Position numbers and translations under genes: made by a program. This document shows, in pieces, positions 25,145-33,843 of a stretch of 43,242 nucleotides of DNA (the stretch's first letter is position 1; every line of letters starts with the position of its first letter). Source of the stretch: a bacterium (GTDB taxonomy: Bacteria > Pseudomonadota > Alphaproteobacteria > Acetobacterales > Acetobacteraceae); assembly GCA_026224825.1 (NCBI GenBank), contig JAMFRO010000086.1, positions 1 to 43,242 on the forward strand. The letters run 5' to 3'. The notes below the pieces were generated by a model. That model saw only the letters and a program-made list of their open reading frames with translations, searched no databases and was not told the origin of the DNA.

Positions 25145-26931
25145 AGTCCATCCTCCCAGCTACGCGAAAGGCGCATCGCGCATAAAATCAACCCGACCTG
25201 CGAATAGGTTTGCGGGAAATTGCCCCAGAGCTGCCCCGGCCGGTCAGGCCCCGCCGGGGCCCAATCCTCCGAGAGCAGGCCGACATGGTTGCGTATGGCG
25301 AGAATGCGCTCGAATAATTCCCGCGCCTTCTCGCGCCGCCCCGCCAAAGCCAACGCACTCGCATACCAAAAGCTGCACAGCAGAAATGCGGTCTCAGGGG
25401 GCCCGAAATCATCCGGCGCCTCGTAACGCAGCACAAAGCCGCCGACCATCAGCCGTTCTTCCACCATGTCCAGCGTCGCCAGAAATTCCTTTGAATCCGC
25501 CTGGATAAAACCGATCTCCGGCAATATCAGCACCGAGGCATCGCACACCTCATCATCCAGCACACCGGAGAGCCAACCCCCAGGCGTGACAATACGCGAC
25601 ATAATCTCGTCCCGTAGATGATTGGCGCGTGCGGTCCAATCCGCCGCCTCGTCATCCCGCCCGATGGCCTTGGCGATGAGCCCCAGCCGCGAGACGGCCG
25701 CCCAGCACATGACGGCGGAGAAACTATGCACCGCACGGCGGCCACGGAATTCCCAGATCCCGGCATCGGGTTCCAGCGCCACGCGCGCGGCCATCTCCCC
25801 CAGCGGGCACAGCCGCTCATACAACGCGGCATCGCCGCGCACGGTCAGGCGCTGGTCCACAAATAATTGCGCCAGGCTGAGGATGATGGCGCCGTAAGCA
25901 TCATTCTGGCGCTGCGTCGCGGCGGCATTGCCGATGCGCACCGGGCCATCGCCATTATAGCCCGGCAGATGCGGCGCAAACCATTCATCCTCGCTCATGC
26001 CAGGTGCTATGGGATAAAGCGGCGGGATTTCGCCGCCGGCCGTGCTCTGCACAATGTCCAGCACGAAACCTAGGAAGTTTTCCATCGTGCGCGTGGCGGA
26101 CAGGCGGTTGAGCGCTGCAATGGTGAAGAAACTATCGCGCAGCCAGCAGAAGCGGTAATCCCAGCAGCGCCCGGACCCCGGCGCCTCGGGAAGTGAGGTG
26201 GTGAGAGCCGCCACCACCCCGCCCGTATCGTCGTAGCAACAGAGTTTCAGCGTGATGGCACTGCGGATCACCGCCTCCTGCCAATCAAACGGAATGTTCA
26301 GATCCGCCACCCAGTTTTGCCAATAGGTCTGGGTTTCACTGAACATCTGGTTGAAGAGCGTCTCCGGCGCCTGGTCCAACGGCTCATCGGCGCTCAGCAC
26401 CAAGGTGCCGGCACGGCTCAGGGTAAAACTGCTCTCATGCACAATATGCGTGAGCGGCAAATCCGTGGTAAGGCGCAGCGAAAACTCAGGCCCCGCATAA
26501 TTGAGATGGTTGCTGCCCATGGTCGGGCGCGGGTGGTGCTCGCCATAGGTAAAACCTGGGTGCAAAACGATTTTGATACGCGGCAGACCCATGGGCTCCA
26601 GCCGGCGCACCAACATCAGCGGCCGGAAGATACGGCCGTAAAGTTTGAAGCGCGGACAGATATCGACGATGCGCAACGCATTGCCCTGCGCGTCGCGCAA
26701 AATCGTCTCCACAATCGCGGTGTTGGGCAGATAGCGCTGCGTCGCACTCACCTGCCCGTCCAGCCGCACGGAAAATCGCCCGGCGGTCTCATCTGTGTTG
26801 AGCAGGCCGTGAAATACCGGGTCGCCATCCAGCCGCGGCCAGCAGCACCAGAGATGCGTGCCCTCGCTGCTGATGAGCGAGGCAATGCTGCCATTGCCGA
26901 TCACGGCCAGATCATGGTTTGTGTCAGCCAT
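25129..26931 (-). CDS. Glycoside hydrolase family 15 protein (glucoamylase/trehalase-like)
   Basis: A 600-residue intracellular protein starting MADTNHDLAVIGNGSIASLISSEGTHLWCCWPRLDGDP. An N-terminal beta-sandwich is followed by an (alpha/alpha)6 barrel with CWDYRFCWLRDSFFTIAALNRL (WxRD, substrate binding), EIPPLYPIAPG and the C-terminal GLLSEDWAP...GQLWGNFPQTYSQVGLI, where family acid/base residues lie. GH15 covers glucoamylases and bacterial trehalases; the place between otsB and otsA favours a trehalose-related role, but this is inference. Its start overlaps the otsB stop by eight bases. No signal peptide. Confidence 0.92.
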   Translation of the reverse strand: MADTNHDLAVIGNGSIASLISSEGTHLWCCWPRLDGDPVFHGLLNTDETAGRFSVRLDGQVSATQRYLPNTAIVETILRDAQGNALRIVDICPRFKLYGRIFRPLMLVRRLEPMGLPRIKIVLHPGFTYGEHHPRPTMGSNHLNYAGPEFSLRLTTDLPLTHIVHESSFTLSRAGTLVLSADEPLDQAPETLFNQMFSETQTYWQNWVADLNIPFDWQEAVIRSAITLKLCCYDDTGGVVAALTTSLPEAPGSGRCWDYRFCWLRDSFFTIAALNRLSATRTMENFLGFVLDIVQSTAGGEIPPLYPIAPGMSEDEWFAPHLPGYNGDGPVRIGNAAATQRQNDAYGAIILSLAQLFVDQRLTVRGDAALYERLCPLGEMAARVALEPDAGIWEFRGRRAVHSFSAVMCWAAVSRLGLIAKAIGRDDEAADWTARANHLRDEIMSRIVTPGGWLSGVLDDEVCDASVLILPEIGFIQADSKEFLATLDMVEERLMVGGFVLRYEAPDDFGPPETAFLLCSFWYASALALAGRREKARELFERILAIRNHVGLLSEDWAPAGPDRPGQLWGNFPQTYSQVGLILCAMRLSRSWEDGLWRAS

Positions 26932-27658
26932 TATTGCTCCCCTCTGCCGCAAGTGCCGCCTCCAGCCAGGCCAGCACGGCAGCCGGGCCACCGGCAAAAT
27001 CCCGCCCCACATGCAGGCCGTGCCCGCCGCGTGCGGTGGCGCGGGCGATGGCGGGCTCATCCGTCAGATCATCGCCGATGAAGAGCGGCCGCCGCCCGGT
27101 AAACGGGGCGCTGCGCATGAAGCGATCCAGCGCCGCGGCCTTGCCCGGCCCACGCTGGCGGATTTCCAGTGCGGCATGAGCGGGCTGCAACATCAACGCG
27201 GCATACGGCGCGGTGAGGGTGATGGCCCGCTCCGTGAGGCTCCTGGCGGCGGCGGGCGCGCCGCGCCAATGCAGCACCAGGCCGAAGCGTTTTTCCTCCA
27301 GCAGGCTGCCGGGATGCAGCCCCACAGCCACGCGCAAGGGCTCCAGAATCGCCGCAAGGGCTGCGGAATGCGCCATGGTCTCGAAAACATACCCAGCGGC
27401 ATCGCGCAGAACCGCGCCATGCTCGGCCGCCACGGCGAGGCCAGGGCCAAATAACCGGTCGATATCCACCAGGCTGCGCCCCGAGATGAGCGCCAGCGCG
27501 CCTTCCACCCGCTGCGCCACCCGCCGCAACAAATCGCGCAGATGTGCCGGCACGATCACGGCATCAGGTGTGGCGGCAAGGTCGAGCAGCGTGCCGTCTA
27601 CGTCCAAAAAGACGGCACAACCGCGCAACGGCGGAGCCTGGGGCGCTCTATAATCCAC
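26924..27658 (-). CDS. otsB: Trehalose-6-phosphate phosphatase (OtsB)
   Basis: A HAD-superfamily phosphatase that releases trehalose from trehalose-6-phosphate. The 244 residues have motif I FLDVDGTLLDLA (nucleophile Asp19, Asp21), LALISGRSLVDIDRLFG, AAEHGAVLRD and the Mg-binding motif PLFIGDDLTDEPAI. First gene of a three-gene minus-strand operon (otsB-GH15-otsA). I see no clear stress-sigma promoter in the 100 bases upstream. Confidence 0.95.
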   Translation of the reverse strand: MDYRAPQAPPLRGCAVFLDVDGTLLDLAATPDAVIVPAHLRDLLRRVAQRVEGALALISGRSLVDIDRLFGPGLAVAAEHGAVLRDAAGYVFETMAHSAALAAILEPLRVAVGLHPGSLLEEKRFGLVLHWRGAPAAARSLTERAITLTAPYAALMLQPAHAALEIRQRGPGKAAALDRFMRSAPFTGRRPLFIGDDLTDEPAIARATARGGHGLHVGRDFAGGPAAVLAWLEAALAAEGSNNG

Positions 27659-27762
27659 CCACTACAGTTGGCTCACCGCACATGGCGCGGCAACCCGTCC
27701 GTAAATTAACGTCTAAGTTTTAATCCAGGCGTCAGGAATGCCGGGTATGAAACGACCGGGGG

Positions 27763-28029
27763 TTAAGCCACTGCCGCGTTGAACAAAACATCGGTTTCTG
27801 AGTTGGCGGCTGTGGCGTGAAAGGCGATCTCCCGGCCGAGCTTACGCATGCGGCGAGCGGCCTCGGGGGGGACACCGCGATAATCCTGCAGCACCGAGAT
27901 CTCATTCGCCTGCTGGATGTTCTCAAGCGTCAGATCGGTAATGCGGCGCCGCGCGTTCTCAAGCTGGCTCTTCAGCGCCGCGAGTTCAGCAGCCGGGCCT
28001 TCAACCTTTTTGGTGAATGAGAACTTCAT
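27763..28029 (-). CDS. Small coiled-coil protein, unknown
   Basis: An 88-residue product beginning MKFSFTKKVEGPAAELAALKSQLENARRRITDLTLENIQQANEISVLQDY, with AAGGA before the ATG. Residues 12-50 form a heptad-rich coiled coil; the rest (VPPEAARRMRKLGREIAFHATAANSETDVLFNAAVA) is helical without known motifs. It is not part of the trehalose operon (104 bases upstream of otsB, same strand). No family recognised. Confidence 0.6.
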   Translation of the reverse strand: MKFSFTKKVEGPAAELAALKSQLENARRRITDLTLENIQQANEISVLQDYRGVPPEAARRMRKLGREIAFHATAANSETDVLFNAAVA

Positions 28030-28210
28030 CTTCGAATTCCTTGAGTGGAGAGAGTGTAGCAATTTGTAGATTGGCCTATATTTATAAACACGCAAAAAAT
28101 CCACTCAAGAATGCTTGAAGTGCATGCGATTCTAACATTGCCGTAATGCGACAATGTGGTCAGCCACTATGACCTAGTGCCGGACAAAATCGGAGAATCG
28201 ACTTATATTA

Positions 28211-29809
28211 TCAAGAATCATCTGAATTTACGTGCTTATTTTTCGCGAGATGGCGCCATAATCGGATGGCCAGAAGCAGTGTCGAAAAGATTACAGATAA
28301 GACATAAAGTAGCCAAACAGGCCGGCGTGGTGGTGGCGGCGAATCATGCAGCGGCCTGTGCCCGGCCGCCCAGGCATCGGCTCCGGCCTGCGCCTGCACC
28401 ATTTGTGATTGTGTGAGGTGCGATTTTATGTCCGTTGGTTTGAGTGCCGGCAAGGCGGCAAACGCCTTGCAACGCTCGTCATCCTCCATCACCGGATGGG
28501 CGGTGACGAATTGGGAGATGAGATACCATTTATAGGCCTGCTCATCATCCTGCGGCACGCCCTGGCCGGTTTCATATAAATAGGCCAGCGCCGCCTGCGA
28601 TTTCGCCAGCCCATGCCCGGCCGCCTGGCTGTAATATTTCGCGGCCTGGGCGTAATCGATTTTTGTTGCATAGCCGAGGCGGTAAGCATTGCCCAACTGC
28701 TCCTCAGCATGCGGCTCGTCCTGGTTTGCCGCCTTCTGGTCCAAAGTGAAGGCGATGACGTCGTTATGTGGAACACCCTGGCCGTTGATATAGAGTGTCG
28801 CCAGATTCATCTCGCCATAAGCATCGTCCTGGTTTGCCGCCAGGCCGAACCAATAGGCGGCCTGGACAAAATCCTGTTTTACACCGCCGGCACCGCGATG
28901 ATACATCGCACCCACATCATTCTCGCCGGTGGCATCGCCATCCTTTCCAGCAACCTCATACCATTCCAACGCGGTTGTTTCACTTTGCGGTACACCCAGG
29001 CCGAGATCGTATAAAAAGCCGACACCGGTATAGCCGCAATCATTGCCTTCATCGGCCGCGCGCCGGTACCAGCGCATAGCCGCGGCGTAATCGCGCTCAA
29101 CCCCGTCGCCATCTTCATACATCGCGCCCATCTCGCACATCGAGGCACTTTCCCCCTGCGCCGCCGCTGCCTGGAATATCTGGAGGGCATGGGCATGATC
29201 CAGCCCCACGCCTCTGCCGATCTCATATGAATCGCCCAGCCAGCGCTCACCTATCATATCGCCTTGCGCCGCCGAAAGGCTGAACCAATGCACGGCCTGT
29301 GCGTCATCGCGCGGCACGCCATAACCATTGCGCAGCTGCCAGCCGAAATCCATCTCGCCATTCGCGTCACCATGGCTTGCCGCGAGCCAGTACCAGTGCG
29401 TGGCCGAAATCTCATCGCCGCGCGCGGCATACATCGAGCCGAGATTATCCTCGGCCTTACCGTAATGTTGCGCCGCTGCCTGTGCCTGCAACGCAAACGC
29501 TTTGTCCACATCCTGCGGCACACCGCAGCCGCAATTATACATCACGCCGAGGTCGGTTTCGGAACGTGCATCACCCAACGCCGCGAGACGGGTGAATACT
29601 GGCAGCGCCGATGCCAAATCGTCACGGTTATAAGCCGATACCGCCTGCATCTGCTCCAACCGCTGCGCAAAGCTCAACGGCGTGAGCGATGGTGTCGCCG
29701 TGGCCTGGTATTTATGGAAACCAAGAACGACCAAGCCGATCCCCCCGCCCAGAATGGCCAGCAGATACAGACTCAGGAGCACAATCAGACGCAAGGTTTT
29801 GCCGGGCAT
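28211..29809 (-). CDS. Sel1-like repeat protein with membrane helix at each end
   Basis: From ATG 29809 the product has 532 residues: MPGKTLRLIVLLSLYLLAILGGGIGLVVLGFHK (membrane helix), about ten full Sel1 repeats plus a partial one (pattern A-x-x-W-Y-x-x-A-A-x-x-G-x-x-x-A-x-x-x-L-G-x-x-Y-x-x-G-x-G-V-x-x-D), a linker rich in Ala/Gln, and a second membrane helix (VWLLYVLSVIFSTLLLAIRLW). Such repeats are protein-binding scaffolds. The two anchors should hold the array in the periplasm with both short tails inside the cell; this is inferred. It stands alone. Confidence 0.85.
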   Translation of the reverse strand: MPGKTLRLIVLLSLYLLAILGGGIGLVVLGFHKYQATATPSLTPLSFAQRLEQMQAVSAYNRDDLASALPVFTRLAALGDARSETDLGVMYNCGCGVPQDVDKAFALQAQAAAQHYGKAEDNLGSMYAARGDEISATHWYWLAASHGDANGEMDFGWQLRNGYGVPRDDAQAVHWFSLSAAQGDMIGERWLGDSYEIGRGVGLDHAHALQIFQAAAAQGESASMCEMGAMYEDGDGVERDYAAAMRWYRRAADEGNDCGYTGVGFLYDLGLGVPQSETTALEWYEVAGKDGDATGENDVGAMYHRGAGGVKQDFVQAAYWFGLAANQDDAYGEMNLATLYINGQGVPHNDVIAFTLDQKAANQDEPHAEEQLGNAYRLGYATKIDYAQAAKYYSQAAGHGLAKSQAALAYLYETGQGVPQDDEQAYKWYLISQFVTAHPVMEDDERCKAFAALPALKPTDIKSHLTQSQMVQAQAGADAWAAGHRPLHDSPPPPRRPVWLLYVLSVIFSTLLLAIRLWRHLAKNKHVNSDDS

Positions 29810-30193
29810 GGGGTTCGCTGTGCTCGCTACGTTATAGCAATAGCCTAAGCGCCGCCAAAGCCTACTGCAACTCACCCGGCACCTCAGACAATCGGATTTC
29901 CAGAGGGGGGACGGTAGAGCACCAGGCTGGCGGAGGAGATGGGACACTCCGCCAATGGTTTTAATCCGTTAATACTGCAGTTTTTGCTTCAGCAGCTTCA
30001 TCTTGAGGTATAAAGCCACGTACAATTTAACGCAGGATAAGGGCGTGGGTGGGCTGAATTACGAGCGACCGTATCGTAAAGCGTAGCCGCCGGAATCGCT
30101 GGCGCGGTTTAGGTCATCTCCGCTGGGGAACCCGTTCTGTTTTAGGACTTCAGTCCTCTTTCGGCGCGTCCAGTCATACCGGCATATTCAAAT

Positions 30194-30245
30194 CTGGGGC
30201 CAGATTTGAACTGACGACCTTCAGGTTATGAGCCTGACTAGCTAC
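30194..30245 (-). pseudogene. Degenerate initiator tRNA-Met fragment
   Basis: Read on the minus strand this holds GTAGCTAGTCAGGCTCATAA and CCTGAAGGTCGTCAGTTC-AAATCTGGCCCC, matching the D-loop-to-acceptor part of bacterial initiator tRNA (CAT anticodon). Two paired changes in the anticodon and T stems (G-C to A-T) are compensatory. Both acceptor strands and the 5' D arm are gone, so it is not a working tRNA. It also forms one half of an 11-pair inverted repeat (30187-30210). It may mark an old integration site beside the island. Confidence 0.6.
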
Positions 30246-30386
30246 GTCCTAAACTATTGGTTTAACTTGATAATATGGCGGCCATTTAAAAGTTGGGCTA
30301 TATTATGGGCTAATTAAGAATTTCATCCTAATCTCTTGCAGGTGATGTAAAGTTTTTACTCCCGTCGTCACTAAAATACTACTTTT

Positions 30387-30412
30387 GGTGGTGGGTCAGT
30401 TTGAATTTCTGG
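30387..30412 (+). repeat. 26-base inverted repeat bracketing the island, left copy
   Basis: A 26-base stretch containing GTGGGTCAGTTTGAATTTC matches the minus strand at 39676-39701 at 21 of 26 positions. The two copies are in opposite orientation, 9.3 kb apart. The motif resembles transposon-end sequence of IS21-like elements, but no transposase remains next to it. The wider 29.81-30.74 kb stretch shows no other gene I can support; an ORF at 30385-30600 has no coding character. Confidence 0.55.
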
Positions 30413-30739
30413 TGTGGGTGGGTTTCTGCCTGTCTGCTTGCGGCCGTGGAACGCGGATACCTGACCTTCGCCATACGGCAAGACCGGGCCGAAAGCCGTC
30501 GGTCTGCTTATTTGTAGGAAGTTCATATAGCGGACATTCGCCGGTCAGCCGAGCGCCACCGCGAGCTATAGCAGCATCACGGTGGCTAGCCGGGCAATAA
30601 AAGGCGCCGTGGTGTTTCCTCACCGTCGTTCAGAGGATAGCCTAGCGACTCACGCGCCGTAATAATATGCCCATCTCCCCCGGAAATCCGCTTGTTCATG
30701 CGCTCACGCGTTCCTCGGTGACGCGGCGGGACGGTAGGT

Positions 30740-31330
30740 TTAGCCGTCAACGCATAATTGAATTGCGCTCGCCAGCACCCGTTCTACGGCAGCCGGATCT
30801 GCGGCTTCTATAACGGGCGAGCCGAGAGCAAATCGTAGGGTGGAGAAACCGAGGACCTGCGCCGTAATTAATGCCGCGCGGGTGGCGCCGTCAGCCTTGC
30901 CGATGGCGCGGCTGAGCGGCTCGATCAATGTCCGATGTAGTGCCGCCGACAGGATCGGCGCCGCAACCAAGCTGCCCGCCGATCGAAGCAGGAGTTGAAA
31001 ATCATCCTTCTCAGTAGTTTGAGCCTTCGCGAAAGGTTGCATCAAATACTGAGCCAGCTGTTTCCCCATGGTCTTCAGCGGTCCTTGAAAAACCTCTTCA
31101 TTCCCAAAGGCATTTTCCACAAGGTCGGTAAATAATCTCTCCTTAGACCCGAACAGGCGCATGACGATTGCTGGATCGGTACCCGCTAACGCTGCGATCT
31201 CTCGCACGCCAATTGCGTCATAACTCGCGCGGCTGAACGCCTTACCCGCTGCTGACAATACCCGAAGGCGCATCTCGGCTGACGGCGTACGGTCACGGCG
31301 CGATCTATTGTTATCAACGACTGTTGACAT
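30740..31330 (-). CDS. TetR-family regulator next to P450
   Basis: A repressor of about 196 residues beginning MSTVVDNNRSRRDRTPSAEMRLRVLSAAGKAFSRASYDAIGVREIAALAGTDPAIVMRLFGSKERLF, the TetR helix-turn-helix. The C-terminal domain ends ...DPAAVERVLASAIQLCVDG. It is divergent from a cytochrome P450, and a perfect palindrome lies in the 79-base spacer with a second copy over its own start codon, which suggests autoregulation and control of the P450. A start two codons upstream (GTG 31336) is possible. Confidence 0.88.
   Translation of the reverse strand: MSTVVDNNRSRRDRTPSAEMRLRVLSAAGKAFSRASYDAIGVREIAALAGTDPAIVMRLFGSKERLFTDLVENAFGNEEVFQGPLKTMGKQLAQYLMQPFAKAQTTEKDDFQLLLRSAGSLVAAPILSAALHRTLIEPLSRAIGKADGATRAALITAQVLGFSTLRFALGSPVIEAADPAAVERVLASAIQLCVDG
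31311..31330. promoter_or_regulatory. Second TetR operator, over the repressor start codon
   Basis: TTATCAACGACTGTTGACAT shares the half-sites TTATCAAC-N4-GTTGA with the operator at 31357-31376. It covers the first codons of the TetR gene. Binding here would block its own expression. Confidence 0.6.
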
Positions 31331-31356
31331 TTTCACACGTCATTCCTATTTCTCAG

Positions 31357-31376
31357 TTATCAACGCTTGTTGATAA
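31357..31376. promoter_or_regulatory. TetR operator between regulator and P450
   Basis: TTATCAACGCTTGTTGATAA is a perfect 8+4+8 palindrome, 33 bases before the P450 start. TGATAAT within it resembles a -10 box for the P450, so a bound repressor would exclude polymerase. Confidence 0.75.
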
Positions 31377-31409
31377 TATGTTTAGCGGAAAAAGAAAAGG
31401 ATTTTAGAA

Positions 31410-32525
31410 ATGAGCTCGCAGGATGAGGGGGCAGAAGCCAGGCGTCCCGAAATTGCTGGAAATCCGGTGCGTGGCGTTGGTCCAAACGGCACCCCGATCT
31501 GGTATATTAGCCGAAATGCTGACGTGCATGATGTGCTGGCTTGCCGTTTTGCGAGTTCCGATCCCAGCCGCCCAGGCTTCCCAGAGCCCGAAGATTTGCA
31601 AGCTCGAACCCCCTTTCTGATCGAGTTAGACGCACCGCGTCATGCGCAGTTGCGGCGGCTCGTGCTGCCCGAATTCGGGACGCGGCCGGTCAAGCTGTTG
31701 GAGCCGCTGCTGCAGGCGAGCGCGGAACAACTGATCGCCGATATGTGCGCGTCCGGACCCAAGGCGGATCTGCGGGAGGCTTTCGCAAAACCGTTGGCCT
31801 CGCTGGCGATTTGTCATCTGCTGGCGGTGCCAGCTGCCGATGGGCCGTTGCTGAGCGGCTTTGCCGAGACCTTGGCCAATGACGGGGACGTGGAAGCGCA
31901 AGGCGAGGCGCTGGCAGCCGTCACCGCTTACATGGAGCAGTTCGTCTCCGGGCGGATCGCGCGGCCCAGCACTGACCTGTTCGGCAGACTTGCCGGCGGG
32001 GCATTGAAAGAGGGCCAGATCACAAGGGAAGAATTGGTTGCACTATCGATTTTACTGTTGATGGCGGGGCACGACACGAACGCGAAAATGATCTTGCTTG
32101 GTGTGGGAACATTGCTCGATCATCCTGCGGCCCGTGAGCGGGTTATTAACGACCCGACTGCCGCCTACGCGGCGGTGGATGAACTCATCAGGCTGCACTC
32201 GATCGCCAATGATGACGGATTTCGCGTGGCGACCGCCGATATCGATGTTGGCGGGATCGTCATCCCTGCCGGTGAGGGGATTGTCCCTTTGTCGCGCCAA
32301 GCCAACCATGATCCTGCAGTTTTTTGTAATCCATCCGATTTCGATATTGACCGAAACACAAACCGTCACCTGGGCTTTGGTTTCGGACCGCATCTCTGCC
32401 TGGGGCGGCAACTCGCCCGCGCGACGCAGGTGATTGCCTACCGCAGCTTGTTCGGCTCAATCCGTGAACTAAGGCGAGCCGACGGAGAGAAATTAATCGT
32501 TACGGGTTGGGTCTTGACGAAGTGA
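31410..32525 (+). CDS. Cytochrome P450
   Basis: A soluble bacterial P450 of 371 residues. The I-helix oxygen-binding motif is AGHDT (219-223), the ExxR pair is Glu258/Arg261, and the haem loop is FGFGPHLCLGRQLA with the thiolate Cys330. The N-terminus is slightly shorter than typical (about 400). No ferredoxin or ferredoxin reductase is adjacent, so it must use electron partners encoded elsewhere. AAAGG precedes the ATG. Likely induced by a small molecule sensed by the divergent TetR protein; the substrate is unknown. Confidence 0.94.
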   Translation: MSSQDEGAEARRPEIAGNPVRGVGPNGTPIWYISRNADVHDVLACRFASSDPSRPGFPEPEDLQARTPFLIELDAPRHAQLRRLVLPEFGTRPVKLLEPLLQASAEQLIADMCASGPKADLREAFAKPLASLAICHLLAVPAADGPLLSGFAETLANDGDVEAQGEALAAVTAYMEQFVSGRIARPSTDLFGRLAGGALKEGQITREELVALSILLLMAGHDTNAKMILLGVGTLLDHPAARERVINDPTAAYAAVDELIRLHSIANDDGFRVATADIDVGGIVIPAGEGIVPLSRQANHDPAVFCNPSDFDIDRNTNRHLGFGFGPHLCLGRQLARATQVIAYRSLFGSIRELRRADGEKLIVTGWVLTK

Positions 32526-32825
32526 TTGCTGTAACTGCAAACGGCGTGCCTGGACATTTTTGCTTGCCGGGGCCGTTACATTGCCCGGCCCTTGCCGTGA
32601 CCGAGGGTTCCGCGCAACTCCGCTACCCCCTGGGAGAGCTGAATGGCCAATCGGCTTGGCGGAAGGCATCGATTCCTGGCTAACCCGCTAGCGTGGAAAG
32701 TAAAGTTGATCACTACCTGATTGGCTTTAATCTTTAGCGCCCAGTCAATGTCCGCTTTTGGGATATTGTTTGTGGCGCTTAAGCGACCAACGTGGGCGCC
32801 AACCAGATCAATTTAATCGTGGTGC

Positions 32826-32850
32826 GTTCCTCGGCGCAGAGCCGAGGAAC
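32826..32850. terminator. Hairpin in the gap after P450
   Basis: GTTCCTCGGC-GCAGA-GCCGAGGAAC, a 10-pair stem followed by TTTGG, 12 bases from the recombinase fragment stop. The 32.53-32.86 kb gap otherwise shows no gene that I can support. Confidence 0.5.
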
Positions 32851-32861
32851 TTTGGCGAACG

Positions 32862-33176
32862 CTATACTTCGGTGCCTTCGGCGAGGGCAAGCGCATCCTC
32901 TATATCGACGCCAAGGTAGCGAACGGTGCTTTCAATCTTCGTATGGCCAAGCAAAATCTTCACGGCGCGCAAGTTTCCTGTCTGCTTATAGATGATGGAG
33001 GCTTTGGTGCGGCGCAGCGAATGAGTTCCATAATCCTCACGGTGCAGTCCAATGCCCGTCACCCACTCATCAACAAGCCGAGCATATTGCCGTGTGCTGA
33101 CATGATCGGCGTGATCGATGCGGCTGGGAAAGACGAAGTCATCAATAGTGCCGCCACGGCGTTCCAGCCAAGCCAG
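32862..33176 (-). pseudogene. Tyrosine recombinase, C-terminal fragment fused to transposase
   Basis: About 104 residues from LAWLERRGGTIDDFVFPSRIDHADHVSTRQYARLVDEWV to the end match the C-terminal catalytic part of a small phage-type integrase: HSLRRTKASIIYKQTGNLRAV (HxxR), KILLGHTK (second His) and ESTVRYLGV (nucleophile Tyr). The N-terminal half with the first catalytic Arg is missing. It is read in frame as the tail of the IS5-type transposase (fusion after DWRRI), giving a 208-residue chimeric ORF (32862-33488). Confidence 0.85.
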
Positions 33177-33752
33177 GATGCGCCGCCAGTCTTTGAGCTT
33201 GGCGAACATGTTCTCTATCTTGTGGCGCTGGCGATACAGGGTTTTGTCATAGTCGATTGCCTGCTTGCGACATTTGGTTGGCGGGATGCACGGTACGGTG
33301 CCCTGATCGGCCAGAGCGTTGCGAAACCAGTTGCTATCGTAACCACGATCGCCGAGCAGGGCGGCGGCCTTTGGCAGCCAGGGGAGTAATTCGCGCGCAC
33401 CTTTGTGGTCACTGACCTGGCCTGCCGTAAGGTGGAGCAGGATCGGCCGCCCAGCCTCATCGCAAACGGCATGAAGTTTGGAGTTCAAGCCGCCTTTTGT
33501 CCGTCCCAGGCAACGGGGAAAGCCCCTTTTTGAGCGAGGCTGGAGGCTGTGCGGTGCGCCTTCAGATGCGTGGCGTCGATCATGATCCGTTCAGGCTTCC
33601 TACCCTCCGTGGCCAGCGCCGTGAAGATACGGTCAAACACGCCGAGCAGGCTCCAGCGTATAAAGCGATTGTACAAGGTCTTGTGCGGGCCATAGGATTT
33701 CGGCGCGTCCTTCCATTGCAGACCATGCTTGATCACGTAAATGATCCCACTA
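33177..33752 (-). pseudogene. IS5-type transposase, middle part (orfA end and orfB)
   Basis: The first frame gives SGIIYVIKHGLQWKDAPKSYGPHKTLYNRFIRWSLLGVFDRIF...ERIMIDATHLKAHRTASSL (first catalytic Asp in MIDATH) and stops at 33485. The second, overlapping frame gives GGLNSKLHAVCDEAGRP...LLGDRGYDSNWFR (second Asp) and YRQRHKIENMFAKLKDWRRI (catalytic Glu). Two overlapping frames are normal in the IS427 group, which uses frameshifting. The usual tail after DWRRI is absent. Confidence 0.85.
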
Positions 33753-33843
33753 GAGCGTCCTGTGAATAGCTTCAATCGCGGGGATTCCCCGACGCGGTTT
33801 GATTGTGATTCAGTTTGCGGGCTGGAGTCGGAGGCCAGCCTAT

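Noticed and set aside
30385..30600. 71-codon frame in the gap beside the island
   Set aside because: No ribosome site, no family features, and it overlaps the inverted-repeat motif.
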